A stretch of DNA of 13,937 nt from Thermoleophilia bacterium (lineage in GTDB: Bacteria; Actinomycetota; Thermoleophilia; Gaiellales; Gaiellaceae), in contig JAICTB010000030.1 in the NCBI GenBank assembly GCA_025936595.1, positions 1 to 13,937 of the forward strand, given 5' to 3'. Position 1 is the first letter of the stretch; each line of letters begins with the position of its first letter. The notes beneath the pieces are model-generated. The model was not told where the DNA came from. It worked only from the letters and a program-made list of their open reading frames with translations, and ran no database searches. Below are positions 13,927 to 13,937 of this stretch, in pieces. Both the position numbers and the translations under genes were made by a program.

Positions 13927-13937
13927 GCAGTTTATGG

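Noticed and set aside
1..13937. CRISPR arrays, tRNA or rRNA genes, insertion sequences, phage or toxin-antitoxin genes
   Set aside because: None was seen: no regularly spaced repeats, no tRNA-like cloverleaf or CCA end, and no transposase, integrase or toxin motif in any plausible frame.

Overview
The window is very GC-rich with strongly GC-biased third codon positions, many GTG starts and few Shine-Dalgarno sites. It opens with the order polA, rpsA, coaE, as in Actinomycetota such as Mycobacterium tuberculosis. Together with the accessory proteins (tandem GNAT, DUF899, secreted small Cys-pair domains), this suggests a deep-branching actinobacterium, perhaps class Thermoleophilia. The lineage is an inference.

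Layout. Bases 1-3976 are a core housekeeping block on the plus strand: the 3' part of DNA polymerase I, ribosomal protein S1 with an acidic tail, and dephospho-CoA kinase, whose start overlaps the rpsA stop. A near-perfect inverted repeat (3977-4050) follows and runs into the start region of a small membrane-anchored lytic transglycosylase. Bases 4609-4948 hold no intact gene but carry, on the minus strand, a coding-like fragment of a secreted Cys-rich domain. A plus-strand YpfJ-type zinc metallopeptidase comes next, convergent with a minus-strand single-pass hypothetical protein.

Bases 6405-10421 form a regulator/exporter unit: a MarR-family repressor on plus, and two half-ABC exporters on minus, arranged as an operon with a 14-base overlap. 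The two ATPases are complementary in their defects (D for Glu and Q for His in one, a non-consensus signature in the other). This is the hallmark of a heterodimeric exporter with one degenerate ATP site. marR and the second exporter gene overlap tail to tail by 97 coding bases, so each is antisense to the other's end.

Bases 10484-13890 are accessory plus-strand genes: a GNAT acetyltransferase, a small ankyrin-repeat protein, a stand-alone LanC-like protein with all zinc ligands, and a DUF899 thioredoxin-like protein. No lanthipeptide precursor or dehydratase is visible, so the LanC-like protein is an orphan here. No tRNA, rRNA, CRISPR array, insertion sequence or phage gene was found. The most unusual points are the convergent coding overlap, an 11-base triple repeat inside the start of the second exporter gene, the inverted repeat after coaE, the decayed secreted-domain fragment and the orphan LanC-like gene.
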